This document shows, piece after piece, positions 35,749 through 45,800 of a stretch of DNA of 64,000 bases; the stretch's first letter is position 1; each line of letters opens with the position of its first letter. The stretch comes from Komagataeibacter xylinus (lineage in GTDB: Bacteria > Pseudomonadota > Alphaproteobacteria > Acetobacterales > Acetobacteraceae): NCBI RefSeq assembly GCF_004302915.1, contig NZ_QQBI01000005.1, positions 1 to 64,000 of the forward strand. Reading direction: 5' to 3'. Under the pieces are notes generated by a model that ran no database searches, was not told the DNA's origin, and saw nothing but the letters and a program-made list of their open reading frames with translations. A program made the translations under genes and the position numbers.

Positions 35749-36648
35749 CTAGCGCTGAAGCAGCCGCAGCAGCCCATCAAACTGCTCGAGAGAGCGGTAA
35801 TCGATCTTCAGGCTCCCACCCTTGCCATCAAAGCTGATCTGCACTTTCAGGCCCAGCCTGGTGGCAAGATCGCGCTCAAGGGCGGTGATCTCGGGATTCC
35901 TGGCAGCCTTCTCCCCCTTCTCGCGCGCGGTAGCGGCCTTGCGCTCATGCTGTTTGGCCAGGGCCTCGGTCTGGCGCACGTTCAGCCCCTGCGCCAGCAC
36001 CACCTTCAGTGCCGCCACCGGATCGGGATGCGCCAGCAGGGCCCGGGCATGACCGGCGGAAAGGCTTTGATGGCGCACCGCATCGCGCACGGGCGGCGGC
36101 AGTTGCAGCAGGCGGACCATGTTGGCCACATGCGGGCGCGACTTGCCGATGGCGCCGGCCAGTTCATCCTGGGTCAGGGCATAGTCATCAAGCAGGCGCT
36201 GAAGGCCCTCGGCCTCCTCGATGGCGTTGAGGTCGGCGCGCTGGAGGTTCTCGACCAGGGCCGCGGCCATGGCATCGCCATCATCAAGCGGGCGGATATG
36301 CACCGGCACGTCATGAAGCCCGGCGATCTGCGCAGCCCGCCACCGGCGCTCGCCCGCAATGATCTGGTAGGTGCCCGGGCGCTGCGGATGGGGCCGGACC
36401 AGAATGGGCTGCAAAATGCCGCGCACGCGGATGGAACTGGCCAGTTCATCCAGCGCGCCCGGTTCCATCTGCTGGCGCGGCTGAAAGGGGCTTGGCTCCA
36501 TGACATCAACCGGCAGGCTGGAAATGGCTTCCGGCGCCTTGCGTCCTTCAACAGCCGGCGCGGCAGGCAGCGCATTGACCTGCTCGCCCAGCAATGCCGC
36601 AAGCCCGCGACCCAGACGGGGGCGGCCTGCTTCCTTCTTGGTTTTCAC
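35749..36648 (-). CDS. parB: Chromosome-partitioning protein ParB
   Basis: ParB is the CTP-dependent clamp that loads at parS and spreads to build the partition complex. Box II, GERRWRAAQ (near residue 101), follows the Q-rich GILQPILVRPHP segment. ALVENLQRADLNAIEEAEG is the CTP-domain end, and the HTH (TQDELAGAIGKSRPHVANMVRLL) reads parS. The C-terminal dimerisation end is DYRSLEQFDGLLRLL. The N-terminal LGRGLAALLG motif contacts ParA. 299 residues. It overlaps the parA stop. Two perfect parS sites lie 1.4 and 3.7 kb upstream. Confidence 0.95.
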   Translation of the reverse strand: MKTKKEAGRPRLGRGLAALLGEQVNALPAAPAVEGRKAPEAISSLPVDVMEPSPFQPRQQMEPGALDELASSIRVRGILQPILVRPHPQRPGTYQIIAGERRWRAAQIAGLHDVPVHIRPLDDGDAMAAALVENLQRADLNAIEEAEGLQRLLDDYALTQDELAGAIGKSRPHVANMVRLLQLPPPVRDAVRHQSLSAGHARALLAHPDPVAALKVVLAQGLNVRQTEALAKQHERKAATAREKGEKAARNPEITALERDLATRLGLKVQISFDGKGGSLKIDYRSLEQFDGLLRLLQR

Positions 36649-37472
36649 GCGCGTGCCTTCCCTTTATGGCCAGCCGACAGGCCAAGGCGCTGGGCCAGTT
36701 CGGTTGCCAGCGCCTGATAGGCCTGGCTGCCCGACGAGCGCTGGTCATAATTCATGACCGGCTGCCCATGGCTCTGTGCCTCGGAGATGCGGATATTGCG
36801 GGGAATGAGGGTTTCCATCACCTTGTTGCCAAAGAAGCTGCGGGCATCATCAGCCACCAGTTCCGACAGGTTGTTGCGCCGGTCATACATGGTCAGCACG
36901 ATGCCATCGAGTTTGAGCGCGGGATTGAGCCCCTTGCTCACGCTGTTGACGGTACGCACCAGCTGGCTGATGCCTTCAAGCGCGAAGAACTCGCATTGCA
37001 GCGGCACGAGCACCGACTGCGCCGCCACCAGCGCGTTGAGCGTGAGCAGGCCAAGGCTGGGCGGGCAATCGATCAGCACCACGTCATAATCGCTGCCAAT
37101 CTGGGCCAGCGCCTCACGCAGGCGGTATTCACGCCCTTCCGCCATGACCAGTTCCAGTTCGGCGCCAGCCAGTTCGGTATCCGCCGCAATCAGCGACAGG
37201 CCCGGCACCGCGCTGGCCTGCACCACGCCTGCGGCACGCGCGCCATCTTCAAGCATGGCATAGGTGCCGCTGCTGCGGGCATCATACCCAACGCCCAGAC
37301 CGGTCGAGGCATTGCCCTGCGGGTCGAGATCGACCAGCAGCACTTTCAGCCCCGAGGTAGCCAGCGCCGCCGCCACGTTGATGGCGGTGGTTGTCTTGCC
37401 TACGCCGCCCTTCTGGTTGGCCAGCGCGATAATGCGGGGGGAAGACGCGGACCGGCTTCCCGTATCATTCAT
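36645..37472 (-). CDS. parA: Chromosome-partitioning ATPase ParA
   Basis: A Walker-type ATPase that moves ParB-parS complexes over the nucleoid. The deviant Walker A is [14 protein letters not shown] close to the N-terminus. [34 protein letters not shown] (Walker B) and [16 protein letters not shown] are all present. I prefer the ATG at 37472 ([11 protein letters not shown]). A GTG at 37490 would add six residues. The start overlaps the end of rsmG. The order mnmE-mnmG-rsmG-parA-parB is the conserved origin-proximal cluster of many bacteria. Confidence 0.95.
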   Translation of the reverse strand: MNDTGSRSASSPRIIALANQKGGVGKTTTAINVAAALATSGLKVLLVDLDPQGNASTGLGVGYDARSSGTYAMLEDGARAAGVVQASAVPGLSLIAADTELAGAELELVMAEGREYRLREALAQIGSDYDVVLIDCPPSLGLLTLNALVAAQSVLVPLQCEFFALEGISQLVRTVNSVSKGLNPALKLDGIVLTMYDRRNNLSELVADDARSFFGNKVMETLIPRNIRISEAQSHGQPVMNYDQRSSGSQAYQALATELAQRLGLSAGHKGKARA

Positions 37473-38091
37473 TGTTATGGTCTCTGACACGCCTGATATC
37501 GCTCAATTCTAGAATCACACCATCCGTATTGGTACGGCTTGGAATCCGGGTTGTCGCCATGTGCCAATCGGCACGGGCCATCGTCAATTCTTCCTCTGCG
37601 TTGCGTCCTTTCAGAAACAGGCAGACACCATCGGGCCGCAGGAACCGCGTGCCCCATTCCAGCAGGCGCGACAGGGGTGCGAGGGCCCGGGCCGTCACCA
37701 CCTGCGCTGGCGGCACCTCGGCCACCTCCAGCCGCTGCGCGCAGACCCGCACCTTCACCCCCGCCACCCGAGCCGCCTCACGCAGGAAGGCGGCCTTGCG
37801 CTGGTCGGATTCAACCAGCGTCACATTCGCATCGGTCGCACACGCAATGACCAGACCGGGAAACCCCCCGCCCGAGCCCATATCGACAAGATCCACCCCG
37901 CCGGGGAGGATCAGGCTGGCAAGCTGCAGGCTATCGCCGATATGGCGTGACCACAGATGTGGCAGGTCATGGGGGGAGACAAGGTTGATGCGCGCATTCC
38001 AGCGCAGCAGCAGGTCGGCATACCGCTCCAGCCGTTCGCCTGTTTCACGTGAAACATCGGCCAGCACCGCTGCGGCGTCGTCGCGCGCCAT
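37465..38091 (-). CDS. rsmG: 16S rRNA (guanine527-N7)-methyltransferase RsmG
   Basis: RsmG (GidB) makes m7G527 in 16S rRNA, and its loss gives low-level streptomycin resistance. It has [33 protein letters not shown], the SAM-binding [15 protein letters not shown], and [13 protein letters not shown]. 208 residues. The ATG overlaps the mnmG stop. The 16-base parS at 38041-38056 lies inside it and encodes part of VSRET near residue 14, a position conserved in many bacteria. Confidence 0.94.
   Translation of the reverse strand: MARDDAAAVLADVSRETGERLERYADLLLRWNARINLVSPHDLPHLWSRHIGDSLQLASLILPGGVDLVDMGSGGGFPGLVIACATDANVTLVESDQRKAAFLREAARVAGVKVRVCAQRLEVAEVPPAQVVTARALAPLSRLLEWGTRFLRPDGVCLFLKGRNAEEELTMARADWHMATTRIPSRTNTDGVILELSDIRRVRDHNNE
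38041..38056. promoter_or_regulatory. parS: parS centromere site 1 (inside rsmG)
   Basis: The perfect 16-base palindrome TGTTTCACGTGAAACA, the consensus parS of bacterial chromosomes, lies within the 5' part of rsmG. ParB encoded 1.4 kb away should nucleate here. Confidence 0.95.
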
Positions 38092-39965
38092 CAGGCTGCA
38101 ACCTGGCGCTGGCGGATATGGGCCAGGAGCGCCACAAGGGCTGAGGGCGTAATGCCGGGAATGCGCTGGGCCGCGCCAAAGGTTACGGGCCGCACGCGCG
38201 CAAGGCGCTCCTGCATCTCGCTGCTCAGCCCGCCAACCTGCGCATAATCGAGGTCAGGCGGCAGGGTGATGCGGCCTTCGGTGGCAAGCTGGCGGATCTC
38301 ACGGTCCTGACGGGTAATGTAGCCGCTGTAGCGGGCCTCGGTGGCCAGGTGCCGGGCCACGCGGGGCGGCAGGTCGGCAAACCACGGGGCGATGGAGGCA
38401 ATCATGGCGGGCGTTGCGTCAGTGGCCAGCACATCAAGCAGCGAGCGCGCGCGCCCGTCTGCCGAGACACTGATCCCGGCCCGACGCAGGAGTTCCGGCG
38501 CATAGGTTTCCTGCCCGGCCCGGCGGGTGGCTGCATCAATGGCCGCCCGCTCCGCTTTGAGCCGCGCGGCGCGTGGTGCCGCAACACACCCCCATTCCAT
38601 GCCACGCGGCGTGAGACGCAGGTCAGCGTTATCGGCCCGCAGGGTCAGCCTGTATTCCGCGCGCGAGGTAAACATGCGGTATGGCTCGGACACGCCCTGC
38701 GTGGTCAGGTCATCAATCATGACCCCAATATAGGCATCGCCACGCTCCAGCGTTACCCCTGCCTCACCGGCTGCGTGCCGGGCGGCGTTGATGCCCGCGA
38801 TCAGGCCCTGCGCCCCGGCTTCCTCATAACCCGTTGTGCCGTTGACCTGCCCCGCCAGAAACAGGCCGGGCAGGCTTTTGAGTTCCAGCGTGGGGGCGAG
38901 TTCACGCGGGTCGACATAATCATATTCAACGGCGTAGCCCGGCCGCACGATGCGGCAGTTTTCCAGCCCCGGAATGCTTTGCAGCATTTCAAGCTGCACA
39001 TGGGCAGGCAGGCTGGTGGAAATGCCATTGGGGTAGACCAGCCCGCCATCGGGGTTGCCGGGCAGGCCTTCGGGCTCAAGAAAGATCTGGTGCGAATCCT
39101 TTTGCGCGAACCGCACCACCTTGTCCTCGATGGAGGGGCAGTAGCGCGGCCCCCGCCCCGAGATTGCGCCACCATACAGTGCCGAGAGGTGCAGGTTCTC
39201 GCGAATGATCTCATGCGTGCGCGGCGTGGTGGCCGTGATGCGGCACGAGACCATGGGATTGGTGATGGCGTCCGTCATGCGGCTGAAGGGTTCGGGTTCG
39301 GCATCGCCCCGGTCTTCGGGCAGGCTGTCCCAGTCGATGCTGTCACGCGCGATGCGGGCGGGCGTTCCGGTCTTGAGGCGACCCATGCGCAGGCCGAGTG
39401 CGGCAAGACGTTCGCCCAGCGCGTTGGCGGGCCGATCCCCTACCCTGCCCGCCGGCTCACTGTCATGCCCGACATGGATGGTGCCGCGCAGGAAGGTGCC
39501 GGTGGCCAGCACGACGGCACCGGCAGAAAAGACCCGGCCATCCTCACACACCACGCCGCCCACGCGGCCCTGCGCATCGAGCCGCACGTCACCCGCAGCG
39601 CCTTCCACAATTTCCAGCCCTGCGGTCTGTTCCAGCAGGTCCTGTATGGCCTGCCGGTACAGCGTGCGGTCCGCCTGCGCGCGCGGGCCATGCACCGCTG
39701 GGCCCTTGGAGCGATTGAGCAGCTTGAAGTGGATGCCCGCCCGGTCGGCGGCAATGCCCATCAACCCGTCCAGCGCATCGATCTCGCGCACCAGATGCCC
39801 CTTGCCAATGCCGCCAATCGCCGGGTTGCACGACATGATGCCCACCGTATCGCGCCGGTGCGTGAGCAGCAGGGTGCGGGCACCCGTGCGCGCGGCGGCG
39901 GCGGCGGCTTCGCACCCCGCATGCCCGCCCCCGACGACAATCACATCATAGGCCCGATCCATCAC
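38091..39965 (-). CDS. mnmG: tRNA uridine-5-carboxymethylaminomethyl modification enzyme MnmG (GidA)
   Basis: With MnmE, this FAD protein builds the cmnm5 modification on U34 of several tRNAs. The N-terminal FAD motif is [19 protein letters not shown]. The [24 protein letters not shown] and [16 protein letters not shown] segments, [11 protein letters not shown] with its Cys-proximal region, [14 protein letters not shown] and the C-terminal [11 protein letters not shown] are all intact. 624 residues. The start is MM at 39965. It follows mnmE on the same strand with nine bases between. Confidence 0.96.
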   Translation of the reverse strand: MMDRAYDVIVVGGGHAGCEAAAAAARTGARTLLLTHRRDTVGIMSCNPAIGGIGKGHLVREIDALDGLMGIAADRAGIHFKLLNRSKGPAVHGPRAQADRTLYRQAIQDLLEQTAGLEIVEGAAGDVRLDAQGRVGGVVCEDGRVFSAGAVVLATGTFLRGTIHVGHDSEPAGRVGDRPANALGERLAALGLRMGRLKTGTPARIARDSIDWDSLPEDRGDAEPEPFSRMTDAITNPMVSCRITATTPRTHEIIRENLHLSALYGGAISGRGPRYCPSIEDKVVRFAQKDSHQIFLEPEGLPGNPDGGLVYPNGISTSLPAHVQLEMLQSIPGLENCRIVRPGYAVEYDYVDPRELAPTLELKSLPGLFLAGQVNGTTGYEEAGAQGLIAGINAARHAAGEAGVTLERGDAYIGVMIDDLTTQGVSEPYRMFTSRAEYRLTLRADNADLRLTPRGMEWGCVAAPRAARLKAERAAIDAATRRAGQETYAPELLRRAGISVSADGRARSLLDVLATDATPAMIASIAPWFADLPPRVARHLATEARYSGYITRQDREIRQLATEGRITLPPDLDYAQVGGLSSEMQERLARVRPVTFGAAQRIPGITPSALVALLAHIRQRQVAA

Positions 39966-39974
39966 CCCTTGCTC

Positions 39975-41282
39975 CTACTTGCCAATACAGAACTGGCCAA
40001 ACACGGTATCCAGCAGCGCTTCCACATCCACAGCCCCGGTCAGGCGGCCAAGCGCGCGCATGGCCAGCCGCATTTCCTCACCCCGCATTTCCGGCCACGC
40101 CAGCGAAAGCGCGCGCCCGATATGGTGCGCCGTCTCCTCGATTGCGGCACGATGGCGCGCGCGGGTCAGCGGGGCATTGGCCCGGCCTGCTGTCAGGGCG
40201 CGGGCTTTCTCGGCCAGCACTGTCCGTAGCACATCCATGCCCGCATGGGTGAGAACACTGATGCCAATTGCCCCCTCAGGCGCGTGATGCTGGTCGATCT
40301 TGTTGCACACCAGCAGGCCACCCTCTTCCAGCCGGGGCGGAAGGGCGCTGCCAGTAAAGACCTGCACCACGCAATCCGCCTGTTTCACGTGAAACATCGA
40401 GCGCCGCACACCCTCGGCTTCAATCTCATCCTCTGTTTCGCGCAATCCGGCGGTATCGACAAGCGTTACCGGCACGTCACCCAGCACGATACGGGTCTCG
40501 ATCGCATCGCGCGTGGTACCGGCACGGGCGGATACGATTGCCGCATCCCGCCCCGCCAGCTCGTTGAGCAGGCTGGACTTGCCCACATTCGGCTCGCCCA
40601 CAATGGCAAAGACAAGCCCGCGCCGCAGCCGCTCCGCTCCCGCGCCCTCGCGCAGGTAGGCCGTCATGGTTGCGTGTAGCGCCGTCAGGCCATCAAGCAG
40701 GCCCTGCTCCACTTCCGGCGGCAGTTCTTCATCGGGGAAGTCGATCAGCGCTTCCTGATGGGCCAGCAGCGTGCGCAGCCTGTCAGCCCATGCGTGGTAC
40801 AGGCGGCTCTGCGCGCCATCAACCTGCGCCAGCGCCTGCCTGCGCTGGGCCTCGGTCTCGGCATCGATCAGGTCGGCAATGCCTTCCGCCTGCATGAGGT
40901 CGATGCGCCCGTTGCCAAAGGCCCGGCGGCTGAACTCGCCCGGCTCGGCTGGGCGCGCGCCAAGGGCTACGAGCGCATCAGCCACGGCATTGATCACGGC
41001 AGGGCCAGCGTGCAGGTGCAGTTCCACGCTATCTTCGCCCGTGTAGCTGTCCGGGCCGGGAAACCACAGCACCAGCGCGCGATCGAGCAGCACGGGCGTG
41101 GCGCCCTGCCGGTTCCACAATCCGCGCAGCGAGGCCCGACGGGGCGCAGGCAGGCGGCCACAGAGGCTTTCAAGCATCCGGCCACTCCCCTTCCCGCTCA
41201 GGCGCATGACGGCGATTGCCGCGCGCGACAGGCCGCTGGCCAGGGCGAAAATGACCGGGGGAGAGCCATCATTATCCTGCAT
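39975..41282 (-). CDS. mnmE: tRNA modification GTPase MnmE
   Basis: The G-protein partner of MnmG. The N-terminal folate-binding domain contains [20 protein letters not shown]. The GTPase inserted at about 215-360 has G1 [10 protein letters not shown]2 AGTTRD, G3 DTAG and G4 NKID. The C-terminus is FGQFCIGK with the essential Cys. The ATG at 41282 (GGAGGCAAGA upstream) is preferred to the one at 41294. 435 residues. A perfect parS lies inside the GTPase domain, encoding FHVKQ. Confidence 0.95.
   Translation of the reverse strand: MQDNDGSPPVIFALASGLSRAAIAVMRLSGKGSGRMLESLCGRLPAPRRASLRGLWNRQGATPVLLDRALVLWFPGPDSYTGEDSVELHLHAGPAVINAVADALVALGARPAEPGEFSRRAFGNGRIDLMQAEGIADLIDAETEAQRRQALAQVDGAQSRLYHAWADRLRTLLAHQEALIDFPDEELPPEVEQGLLDGLTALHATMTAYLREGAGAERLRRGLVFAIVGEPNVGKSSLLNELAGRDAAIVSARAGTTRDAIETRIVLGDVPVTLVDTAGLRETEDEIEAEGVRRSMFHVKQADCVVQVFTGSALPPRLEEGGLLVCNKIDQHHAPEGAIGISVLTHAGMDVLRTVLAEKARALTAGRANAPLTRARHRAAIEETAHHIGRALSLAWPEMRGEEMRLAMRALGRLTGAVDVEALLDTVFGQFCIGK
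40381..40396. promoter_or_regulatory. parS: parS centromere site 2 (inside mnmE)
   Basis: A second exact copy of TGTTTCACGTGAAACA, 2.34 kb from the first. It lies in a different codon phase inside mnmE, so conservation of the DNA site rather than the peptide explains the match. Confidence 0.95.
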
Positions 41283-41366
41283 TCTTGCCTCCATCAGGTC
41301 ATCATCATTTTGCCGGTGCTGCGAACGGCGTTATCGTTCACCTCTTTGTCCTGATCAAGGTGACTC

Positions 41367-41834
41367 ATGCCACAACTTTCGATGCATTCGCCACTGGCCC
41401 CTCTGACCGTCTCCGCCGAGGATGGGCAGATCGTGGCGCTTGACTGGGGCTGGGGCCGCGACCAGGAAGAAACACCCCTGCTCGATAAAGCCCGCTCCTG
41501 GCTGGAAGCCTATTTTGATGGCGAGGTCGCGCTGTGCAACCTGCCGCTTGCCCCCTATGGCACGCCAGAGCAGCAGGCGGCATGGCAGTTCATGCAGACC
41601 ATTCCCGTGGGCCAGCAGGTCAACTGGCGCGATGCCGCCCGCCGGGCAGGCGTATCGCCCGAGACCATTCTCAGTGCCTGCGCCGAGAACCCCATCCCCA
41701 TTTTCATTCCCTGCCACCGCATCGATTTTGCCGATTGCCCGGATTATGACCCCGACAGCTACCCCGGCGATGAAGGCGCGCGCGACCGGCAGTTCCTGCT
41801 TGACCTTGAAACCCTGTCCGCCACCCCGCTTTGA
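41367..41834 (+). CDS. Methylated-DNA--protein cysteine methyltransferase family protein (Ogt-like)
   Basis: A 155-residue protein. The C-terminal half is the alkyl-transfer domain: AWQFMQTIPVGQQVNWRDAA (wHTH), then ACAENPIPIFIPCHRI with the acceptor Cys in PCHR. The N-terminal half (ALDWGWGRDQEETPLLDKARSWLEAYFDG) matches the Ogt/Ada ribonuclease-like domain. It would remove O6-alkyl groups from guanine by suicidal transfer. There is no Ada DNA-binding or AraC part. The gene ends shortly after PCHRI and lacks the usual longer VG...G.YGGG tail, so activity is somewhat uncertain. Confidence 0.78.
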   Translation: MPQLSMHSPLAPLTVSAEDGQIVALDWGWGRDQEETPLLDKARSWLEAYFDGEVALCNLPLAPYGTPEQQAAWQFMQTIPVGQQVNWRDAARRAGVSPETILSACAENPIPIFIPCHRIDFADCPDYDPDSYPGDEGARDRQFLLDLETLSATPL

Positions 41835-41864
41835 ACCCCGCATAGCAGAACAGGAGCCACGATC

Positions 41865-42836
41865 ATGAATACCGTCATCCGCGTGCATGACTATGGGGGG
41901 CCCGATGTCCTCCGCGTGGAAACGCTGCCTGTCCCGACACCTGGCCCCGGCGAGGTCGTGCTGCGGCAGGAGGCGATCGGCGTCAATTTCATTGATACCT
42001 ATTTCCGCAGCGGGCTGTACAAATTCCCCGCCCTGCCCGCCATTCCCGGCATGGAGGGGGCTGGCACCATCACGACAGTGGGTGAAGGCGTAACGGGGCT
42101 GGAGGTCGGCATGCGGGTGGCCTACCCCGCAACACCGGGTGGATACGCCACCCTGCGCACCATCGCGGCAGACCGGGTCGTGGTGCTTCCGCCCGATATC
42201 ACAGCCCAGACAGCCGCCGCCATGATGCTGCGCGGCCTGAGCGTGCACATGCTGCTGCGCGAGGTGTACTGCGTGCAGCCGGGCGATGACATTCTGGTCT
42301 ATGCGGCAGCAGGCGGCGTGGGGCTGCTCATGTGCCAGTGGGCACGGCATCTGGGCGCGCGCGTGATCGGCGTAGTCTCCACGCCGGAAAAAGCCGCACT
42401 GGCCAAGGCCAATGGCGCGGCGGATGTCATCATCGGCACCGACACTGTGACCGAACAGGTCCGCACCCTGACCGAAGGCCGCATGCTGCCCGTGGTGTAT
42501 GACAGTCTCGGCAAGGCCACGTTCGAGGCCAGCCTGTCCTGCCTCCGGCCACGGGGGCTGATGGTCAGCTACGGCAATGCCACAGGCGCCGTGACCGGAG
42601 TGGATGTGGGCACGCTGGCCAGCCATGGCAGCCTTTACCTGACCCGCCCCCTGCTCATGACCTATATCGCCCAGCGCGCGGCCCTTGAGCATGCAGCCCA
42701 TGAACTGTTTGCCCTTGTTGAGAAAGGCGTGCTGACGCCGCGCATCGGCCAGTCCTTTGCGCTCAAGGATGCGGCACAGGCGCATATCGCGCTGGAATCG
42801 CGCAAGACCACCGGCAGCACCATCCTGCTGCCCTGA
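41865..42836 (+). CDS. qor: NADPH:quinone oxidoreductase (zinc-independent MDR family)
   Basis: A 323-residue medium-chain reductase. It has PGPGEVVLRQEAIGVNFIDTYFRSGLY, PGMEGAGTITTVGEGV, and the Rossmann loop VYAAAGGVGLLMCQWARHLGARVIG. The sequence lacks the catalytic-zinc Cys/His and the structural-zinc Cys quartet, as expected for quinone reductases. It follows the Ogt-like gene by 30 bases on the same strand, with AGGAGCC before the ATG, so the two are likely one operon, set between mnmE and rho. Confidence 0.9.
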   Translation: MNTVIRVHDYGGPDVLRVETLPVPTPGPGEVVLRQEAIGVNFIDTYFRSGLYKFPALPAIPGMEGAGTITTVGEGVTGLEVGMRVAYPATPGGYATLRTIAADRVVVLPPDITAQTAAAMMLRGLSVHMLLREVYCVQPGDDILVYAAAGGVGLLMCQWARHLGARVIGVVSTPEKAALAKANGAADVIIGTDTVTEQVRTLTEGRMLPVVYDSLGKATFEASLSCLRPRGLMVSYGNATGAVTGVDVGTLASHGSLYLTRPLLMTYIAQRAALEHAAHELFALVEKGVLTPRIGQSFALKDAAQAHIALESRKTTGSTILLP

Positions 42837-42840
42837 TATA

Positions 42841-42917
42841 AAGTTTGGGTGCCCCTTTTTTCCAAAAAGGCAGCGTCTTCCGAAGCTTTTAAAAAAAAGC
42901 CTCATCAAAAACTTTCA
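42841..42917 (+). repeat. Double-hairpin intergenic repeat, copy 9 (diverged)
   Basis: AAAGTTTGGGTGCCCC, a damaged GC stem (CCCCTTTTTTCCAAAAAGGC), CGAAGCTTTTAAAAAAAAGCCTC, ATCAAAAACTTT. Both stems carry mismatches, and the outer stem AAAGTTT/AAACTTT is kept. It begins four bases after the qor stop. Confidence 0.68.
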
Positions 42918-42920
42918 ATA

Positions 42921-42952
42921 AAAAAACCCCGGCCTTTCTGCCGGGGTTTTTG
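42921..42952. terminator. Bidirectional terminator between qor and rho
   Basis: A CCCCGGC/GCCGGGG stem with a six-base loop, an A7 tract on the left and a T5 tract on the right. It serves rho (minus) and qor (plus), which converge here. Confidence 0.85.
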
Positions 42953-42975
42953 CTCTGGCACCTGCTGTGATGCGA

Positions 42976-44286
42976 TCAGGTATTCATCGCATCAAAGAAG
43001 TCGTGGTTGGTCTTGCTGTATTTCAGCTTGTCGAGCAGGAAGTCCATCGCATCCATCGTGCCCATCGGCGCAAGGATACGGCGCAGCACCCACATCTTGG
43101 CCAGGTCGGCACGATCAACCAGCAGTTCTTCCTTGCGCGTGCCACTCTTGGTGATGTCGATCGCGGGGAAGGTGCGCTTGTCGGCCAGCTTGCGGTCAAG
43201 GATCAGCTCCGAGTTGCCAGTGCCCTTGAACTCTTCAAAAATGACCTCATCCATGCGGCTGCCGGTATCGATCAGGGCGGTGGCGATGATGGTCAGCGAC
43301 CCCCCTTCCTCGATGTTACGGGCCGCACCGAAGAAGCGCTTGGGGCGCTGCAGCGCATTGGCGTCCACGCCACCGGTCAGCACCTTGCCCGATGAGGGCA
43401 CGACCGTGTTGTAGGCCCGGGCCAGGCGCGTGATGGAATCCAGCAGGATCACCACGTCACGCTTGTGCTCGACAAGGCGCTTGGCTTTTTCCAGCACCAT
43501 TTCGGTCACCTGCACGTGGCGGGTGGCGGGCTCGTCAAAGGTGGAGGACACCACCTCGCCGCGCACGGAACGCGCCATGTCGGTCACTTCCTCGGGCCGC
43601 TCGTCAATCAGCAGCACGATGAGGAAGACCTCGGGGTGGTTGGCGGAAATGGAGGAGGCGATGCTCTGCAGCATCACGGTCTTGCCGGTGCGCGGGGGGG
43701 CTACGATCAGAGCGCGCTGGCCCATGCCGATGGGCGAGACAAGGTCGATCACGCGGGAAGTGAAATCGCGGTTCGGGGTCTTGCCCTTCCCCTTGCCCGT
43801 GGGCACCGGGGCTTCAGCGCCACCCACGGCCGAGTTCTCGACTTCCATCTTCAGCCGCCGCTCGGGGTAGAGCGGGGTCAGGTTGTCGAAGTTGATGCGC
43901 TGGCGCACGGCCTCGGGCGGCTCGAAATTGATGGCGTTAACCTTGAGCAGCGCAAAATACCGCTCGCCATCGCGCGGGGCGCGGATCTGGCCTTCCACCG
44001 TATCACCGGTGCGCAGGCCAAAGCGGCGGACCTGGCTGGGAGAGATGTAGATATCATCCGGCCCTGGCAGGTAATTGGCCTCGGGCGAGCGGAGGAAGCC
44101 AAATCCATCGGACAGGATTTCAAGCGTGCCGTCCCCATAGATGGCCTGGTCGTTATCAGCCAGGGTCTTGAGGATCGTGAACATCAGCTCCTGCTTGCGA
44201 AGAGATGATGCGTTTTCAATGTTCAGACTTTCAGCATAAGCCAGAAGGTCTGCTGGAGTTTTGGCCTTGAGTTCGGCGAGTTGCAT
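42976..44286 (-). CDS. rho: Transcription termination factor Rho
   Basis: The hexameric RNA helicase. The N-terminal Rho-N helix is [20 protein letters not shown]. The cold-shock-like RNA-binding domain follows ([29 protein letters not shown]). The motor has Walker A APPRTGKT near residue 200, [12 protein letters not shown], Walker [15 protein letters not shown], and the Q/R loops ([20 protein letters not shown]). The ATG at 44286 gives 436 residues. Upstream codons in frame encode a sequence unlike Rho. Rho lies next to mnmE clusters in several alphaproteobacteria, though here two genes intervene. Confidence 0.95.
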   Translation of the reverse strand: MQLAELKAKTPADLLAYAESLNIENASSLRKQELMFTILKTLADNDQAIYGDGTLEILSDGFGFLRSPEANYLPGPDDIYISPSQVRRFGLRTGDTVEGQIRAPRDGERYFALLKVNAINFEPPEAVRQRINFDNLTPLYPERRLKMEVENSAVGGAEAPVPTGKGKGKTPNRDFTSRVIDLVSPIGMGQRALIVAPPRTGKTVMLQSIASSISANHPEVFLIVLLIDERPEEVTDMARSVRGEVVSSTFDEPATRHVQVTEMVLEKAKRLVEHKRDVVILLDSITRLARAYNTVVPSSGKVLTGGVDANALQRPKRFFGAARNIEEGGSLTIIATALIDTGSRMDEVIFEEFKGTGNSELILDRKLADKRTFPAIDITKSGTRKEELLVDRADLAKMWVLRRILAPMGTMDAMDFLLDKLKYSKTNHDFFDAMNT

Positions 44287-44655
44287 GCAGGATGTGCCTA
44301 TAAGTGGGCAGTTCACGGAGGGAAAGAAAAGCCAGCAATCAGAGGGACGAAGGCGCGCCACGAAAGGGGCCTGACCATGTTCGGATGAAACGGTTGATGC
44401 TGCTTGACTGACAGGAAGGGATTCCATCTGGGCCGGAGCACCATCAGGAATGGTCGCCACAATATGCTTTTCCCCGCCCAAGGTCAAGCTTTTGCACAGC
44501 CGGACAGTATTATCTATAGACCGGAAGGTCCATACACACAGCAGGTCCGGCCAGGCATTCTCCGCGACACACGCCGCCTGCGGGCCATTTTTACAGATTG
44601 TAAAAGATTATCCCGTCTAGTGCCTGACCTTGCTGGAATATTTTAGGCCCTGAAA
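44287..44655. other. 369-base divergent intergenic region (rho / glycosyltransferase)
   Basis: No gene is supported. It should hold the rho promoter and a long 5' leader. Rho leaders are autoregulated in other bacteria, but no clear attenuator can be drawn here. The right part is AT-richer and leads into the glycosyltransferase gene, with no strong ribosome-binding site evident before its ATG. Confidence 0.4.
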
Positions 44656-45492
44656 ATGCATCCCTCCAAGTCCTCTGTGTGCATGATTATCAAAAATGAA
44701 GAAGCCCACATCAAGGAATGGGTCTGCTACCACAAGGCACTGGGATTCGATACAATCATTATACTTGATAACAATTCAACTGATAATACCCGCCCTGAAA
44801 TTGAAAAACTCGGCAGGTTCATGGATGTCAGATACCATTCATGGGAAAAGGAGGACTTCTTTTATCAGATAGATGCTTATAATTTCTGTATTTCGACCTA
44901 TCGTGAGGAATTCAGATGGATGGCTTTCATTGATTCCGATGAATTTATCGTTCCAAAAAACGACGAGAATATAAACGATTTTCTTGAAAAATATGATGCG
45001 TATGATGCCCTGGTTCTCAACTGGGCCATGTTCGGGTCATCAGGCCATATCAATGCGCCCGAAGGATTGATGATGGAATCCTTCACCAGAAGATCGGATG
45101 AAAATTTTTACAATACCCGCCATGTCAAAACCATTCTGAACCCCAAAAAAACAAAACACTGCATCAATCCTCATGTTTTTGAAATTGATGGCAGGAGCAT
45201 CAATGTCCTGCATCGTGAACCGACATGGGAAAAGCCGGGCATAGTCAATCATGGGCCTATCTATGATGAATGCCAGATCAATCATTATTATACCAGAAGC
45301 CAGAGCGAGTGGATTCGTAAAATAAAACGCGGGTATCCCGACATGGATACATCAGCATTTGACAATGACAAGATCATGGAAGGTTTCCGCTATGCTGACC
45401 TGAATGATGTTGTCGATGTATCAGCCCTGCGTTTTTTAAAACGGACAAAAGAAATCATTTCCGCAGTCAATCTTTTATCCAGCCTGTCATGA
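44656..45492 (+). CDS. Glycosyltransferase family 2 / GT92-like protein
   Basis: A 278-residue soluble glycosyltransferase. CMIIKNEEAHIKEWVCYHKALGFD and IIILDNNSTDNT are the start of the GT-A nucleotide-sugar domain. WMAFIDSDEFI holds the DxD-type motif (DSDEF). The pattern of K-E-W...Y-H...G and the late NHYYTRSQSEWIRKIKRG matches the Glyco_tranf_2_4/GT92 group, often cell-surface glycan enzymes. The gene is much richer in A+T than the chromosome, suggesting acquisition. No other polysaccharide gene is adjacent. Donor and acceptor are unknown. Confidence 0.8.
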   Translation: MHPSKSSVCMIIKNEEAHIKEWVCYHKALGFDTIIILDNNSTDNTRPEIEKLGRFMDVRYHSWEKEDFFYQIDAYNFCISTYREEFRWMAFIDSDEFIVPKNDENINDFLEKYDAYDALVLNWAMFGSSGHINAPEGLMMESFTRRSDENFYNTRHVKTILNPKKTKHCINPHVFEIDGRSINVLHREPTWEKPGIVNHGPIYDECQINHYYTRSQSEWIRKIKRGYPDMDTSAFDNDKIMEGFRYADLNDVVDVSALRFLKRTKEIISAVNLLSSLS

Positions 45493-45527
45493 GCGGGCAG
45501 GGCGTGCACCGCATACCTTTCAGAAAA

Positions 45528-45575
45528 GCGGCCGTTTTCAAAGCTTTTTGAAAAAAGCTTTGCCAAAAACTTTTT
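45528..45575 (-). repeat. Partial double-hairpin repeat, copy 10
   Basis: Only the GAAGCTT-type stem (AAAGCTTTTTGAAAAAAGCTTT) and the outer flank GCCAAAAACTTTTTT remain, preceded by GCGGCCG. It lies 36 bases after the glycosyltransferase stop. A TTTTCAGACAG string at about 45668 may be a decayed MITE end. Confidence 0.55.
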
Positions 45576-45800
45576 TAATTACAGTTACTTATGAAGTCTT
45601 CACCCCGAAAGATCGCCCTCATGACTTCACATGAGCGGTCCCCTCCATCCTGCCTCAGACTCAACTTTTCAGACAGGTATTCATATCATGCTTGCAAAAA
45701 GCAATCATAACCAGATCTTTAAATAAATATTATTCATTGGAGCATATTCTGCACATTCCAGAAGAAAATATTCCAGCCATCCCAATTCAGGAGCATGAAT

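Noticed and set aside
44287-44487. N-terminal extension of Rho by 67 residues
   Set aside because: The standard Rho-N domain starts at the ATG at 44286. The extra sequence has no family match and no good start signal.
45661-45680. A third MITE terminal repeat (TTTTCAGACAG) before the Hint gene
   Set aside because: Only 11 bases match, no duplication or opposite end is found, and the spacing to the partial hairpin is wrong. It is possible decay, but not strong enough to call.
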